NCBI RefSeq assembly: GCF_007896845.1
Contig: NZ_VOHS01000021.1
Location: 1-64,000 of the forward strand
Source: Chitinophaga pinensis
GTDB lineage: Bacteria > Bacteroidota > Bacteroidia > Chitinophagales > Chitinophagaceae
Reading direction: 5' to 3'
Length of the DNA stretch: 64,000 bases
The translations under genes were made by a program, and so were the position numbers. Each line of letters begins with the position of its first letter. Position 1 is the stretch's first letter. Shown here one piece after another: positions 62,444 through 64,000 of this stretch. The notes beneath the pieces are model-generated. The model did not search any database and was not told the DNA's origin. It worked only from the letters and a program-made list of their open reading frames with translations.

Positions 62444-64000
62444 TTATGACTGAATCGATTTTGACTTGTTCGCCTTCACTCTTTGCACAATACTCATTAT
62501 AAACCCAAAAACCATCACCAGAATACCTAACCACAACACATTAATGTATGGGAATATAAATGCTTTCATCACAATATAATCCTTAAATGTATCTGATTCC
62601 TTTACTTGTATCTGTATCTTTTTTTCTTTTGGCAGCACTTTGCTGAATTTCACATACAGCGACAGCGGAGCAACCGTATCCGGTACAATCACTTCGTAAC
62701 TGCTGTCACGCAGACTATACACCGGCATCAGGTTGTACTGCTCGTTATTCTTCGTCACCACTCTCAATTGTGCACCTACTGCCAGATCATTTGGCTGTGG
62801 TGTGTAATTGCGGTTCTGTGGCTGCGGCTGAATACCTTCCAATATAATATAACCATTTGCAAAGAACACAGAATCACCCGGTGCAATGTCATGGTTGTTA
62901 TATTGCGCCGTATCGCTGCCTGCATCCTTGATAGGTACTGCGGTAATATAAGTAAAGATATCTTTTGTCAGATAGTGTTTTGAATCCGGGTTAGGCGTCA
63001 GCTGCTGCTGTCCTTTGTTACTCAGGAACGCATCCGGATGCAGGGTAAATTTCTCAACGATATTACCGTTAGACGGGTCGCGACGCTCGTAACGTACCAG
63101 ATAATAGGTCTTCGCATCACCTTCTGCCAGAGAGTCACCGGCATAAGTTACATGATAATCCCCCATCTGTACCGGGAAGTTCTTTGGCAGCATCAGGTTT
63201 TCTCTTGGATTTTCCTTGCTTTCCTTTCCGAAGAATCCGCCATCCAGCATTTTCATCCTGTCGATGGAGATCACCTCTTTTCTGGAAGAAGAGATCAGAA
63301 TACCCAACAGCACCATCCCAAAACCAACGTGTGCAACGGAACCGCCTGCTACGCGTAATTTACCTTTCTGGCCAATTATAATGAACATTGCGTTTGCCAC
63401 GATTGCATACACACTGGTAAACAGCATCATATAAATAGCTGACAGGAAACCTGCACCATAAGCGTCATAATTGATGTCTCCAAATACACCGATCAGACCG
63501 GTGATCACCAGACTGATCACAGTAGGAATACCGATCTTTTTAACGAAATGACCTTTAGGCGTGTCTTTATATTTCAGGTATTGTACAATCGCTGTCAGTA
63601 CGCCTAACACAATTGCCACAAAAATCTGGATCTTATTATAATGGAATACGCTATCAGATGGAGGCGCGATGTCCTGTTCCAGCCCAAAGAGTTTTTTGAT
63701 ACCCAGTCCGTTGATGATCTTATTCCATACAGGGATGGAAGTTGTGAAAGTGATCTGGATAGCAGCGATCATCAGGATCAGTGCACCGATAAACAGCCAG
63801 AATTCACGGGAGTAGCTACTTGGATCTTTTTTCGCATCAGGAATTTCCTTACGTCTCACGATCAGCAAGGCAAATGCAGGTACAACGAATACTGCCATAT
63901 AGACCAGCAGCTGGCCACTCATACCGAGGTCGGTAAATGAGTGTACAGAGGTATCACCTAACACACCGCTACGGGTCAGGAAGGTAGAATAGAGAATGAG
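62444..64000 (-). CDS. ccmF: Cytochrome c assembly protein CcmF, 3' part
   Basis: The 5' end of the gene lies beyond the window; the frame stays open to the edge and the first codons visible read LILYSTFLTRSGVLGDTSVHSF, the CcmF hallmark. Helices at residues corresponding to about 15-35, 55-75, 105-130, 150-180 and 190-210 precede a large periplasmic domain and a last helix (INVLWLGILVMVFGFIMSIV). With CcmH or related proteins CcmF attaches haem to apocytochromes c. The WWD motif would lie in the missing part. Partial gene. Confidence 0.88.
   Translation of the reverse strand, partial: LILYSTFLTRSGVLGDTSVHSFTDLGMSGQLLVYMAVFVVPAFALLIVRRKEIPDAKKDPSSYSREFWLFIGALILMIAAIQITFTTSIPVWNKIINGLGIKKLFGLEQDIAPPSDSVFHYNKIQIFVAIVLGVLTAIVQYLKYKDTPKGHFVKKIGIPTVISLVITGLIGVFGDINYDAYGAGFLSAIYMMLFTSVYAIVANAMFIIIGQKGKLRVAGGSVAHVGFGMVLLGILISSSRKEVISIDRMKMLDGGFFGKESKENPRENLMLPKNFPVQMGDYHVTYAGDSLAEGDAKTYYLVRYERRDPSNGNIVEKFTLHPDAFLSNKGQQQLTPNPDSKHYLTKDIFTYITAVPIKDAGSDTAQYNNHDIAPGDSVFFANGYIILEGIQPQPQNRNYTPQPNDLAVGAQLRVVTKNNEQYNLMPVYSLRDSSYEVIVPDTVAPLSLYVKFSKVLPKEKKIQIQVKESDTFKDYIVMKAFIFPYINVLWLGILVMVFGFIMSIVQRVKANKSKSIQS

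Overview
The window comes from a Bacteroidota genome, most likely the Chitinophagaceae and probably close to Chitinophaga. The grounds are a SusC/SusD pair, lipoproteins and short intergenic gaps without clear Shine-Dalgarno sites, families largely restricted to Bacteroidota (DUF4199, DUF4294, DUF4295/bL38, DUF4382), matches to the TAnnTTTG -7 promoter element, and many glycoside hydrolases. No phage, insertion sequence, CRISPR array, rRNA or tRNA gene was found. The assignment rests on reading the proteins, not on a search.

Layout. 1-1900: a decayed, multiply frameshifted membrane-protein gene. 2.1-7.2 kb: an exopolysaccharide-type pair, a lipoprotein glycosidase with a frameshifted tail followed by a membrane GT2 synthase fused to GH26-like and degenerate glycosidase domains. 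7.2-8.7 kb: an esterase divergent from an HxlR regulator, with a perfect palindrome between them. 8.7-17.7 kb: a utilisation locus in the order ECF sigma, FecR anti-sigma, SusC with STN domain, SusD, GH89 alpha-N-acetylglucosaminidase. 18.1-22.1 kb: a dihydroorotase homologue that has lost its metal ligands, a DUF4199 protein and two glycosyltransferases. 22.2-26.1 kb: a complete GDP-D-glycero-alpha-D-manno-heptose cassette (hddA, gmhA, hddC, gmhB) and a secreted protein of unknown role. 26.2-28.8 kb: a large modular glycosidase-like protein.

28.9-34.7 kb: an operon holding both topoisomerase IV subunits (parE, DUF1835, cupin, parC). 35.1-39.4 kb: two tiny membrane proteins and a propeller-type sensor kinase with its LuxR-type regulator. 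39.5-45.1 kb: a YCF48-like protein, a GH31 alpha-glucosidase with a frameshifted 3' end, a KGG-motif stress protein and a PAP2 phosphatase. 45.2-54.6 kb: a MORN-like protein, a DUF4382 lipoprotein, glgB, a DEAD-box helicase with a Gly/Arg-rich tail, rimO, a JmjC-like cupin and ftsY. 54.8-55.6 kb: rpmB, rpmG and the bL38 gene. 55.8-58.6 kb: an ahpC/ahpD peroxide system, two tiny ORFs and a bshB1-type deacetylase. 58.7-64 kb: two secreted proteins, a 1.45 kb repeat-rich gap without genes, a membrane-anchored hydrolase and the 3' part of ccmF.

The window is a mix of housekeeping genes and envelope and polysaccharide functions. The least explained parts are the GT2-GH26 fusion, the metal-ligand-free dihydroorotase, the tiny membrane proteins at 35.2 and 57.4 kb, and the gene-free gap at 59.9-61.4 kb, which holds a 39-bp-arm hairpin, five iteron-like 20-mers and a 119-nt-period duplication.
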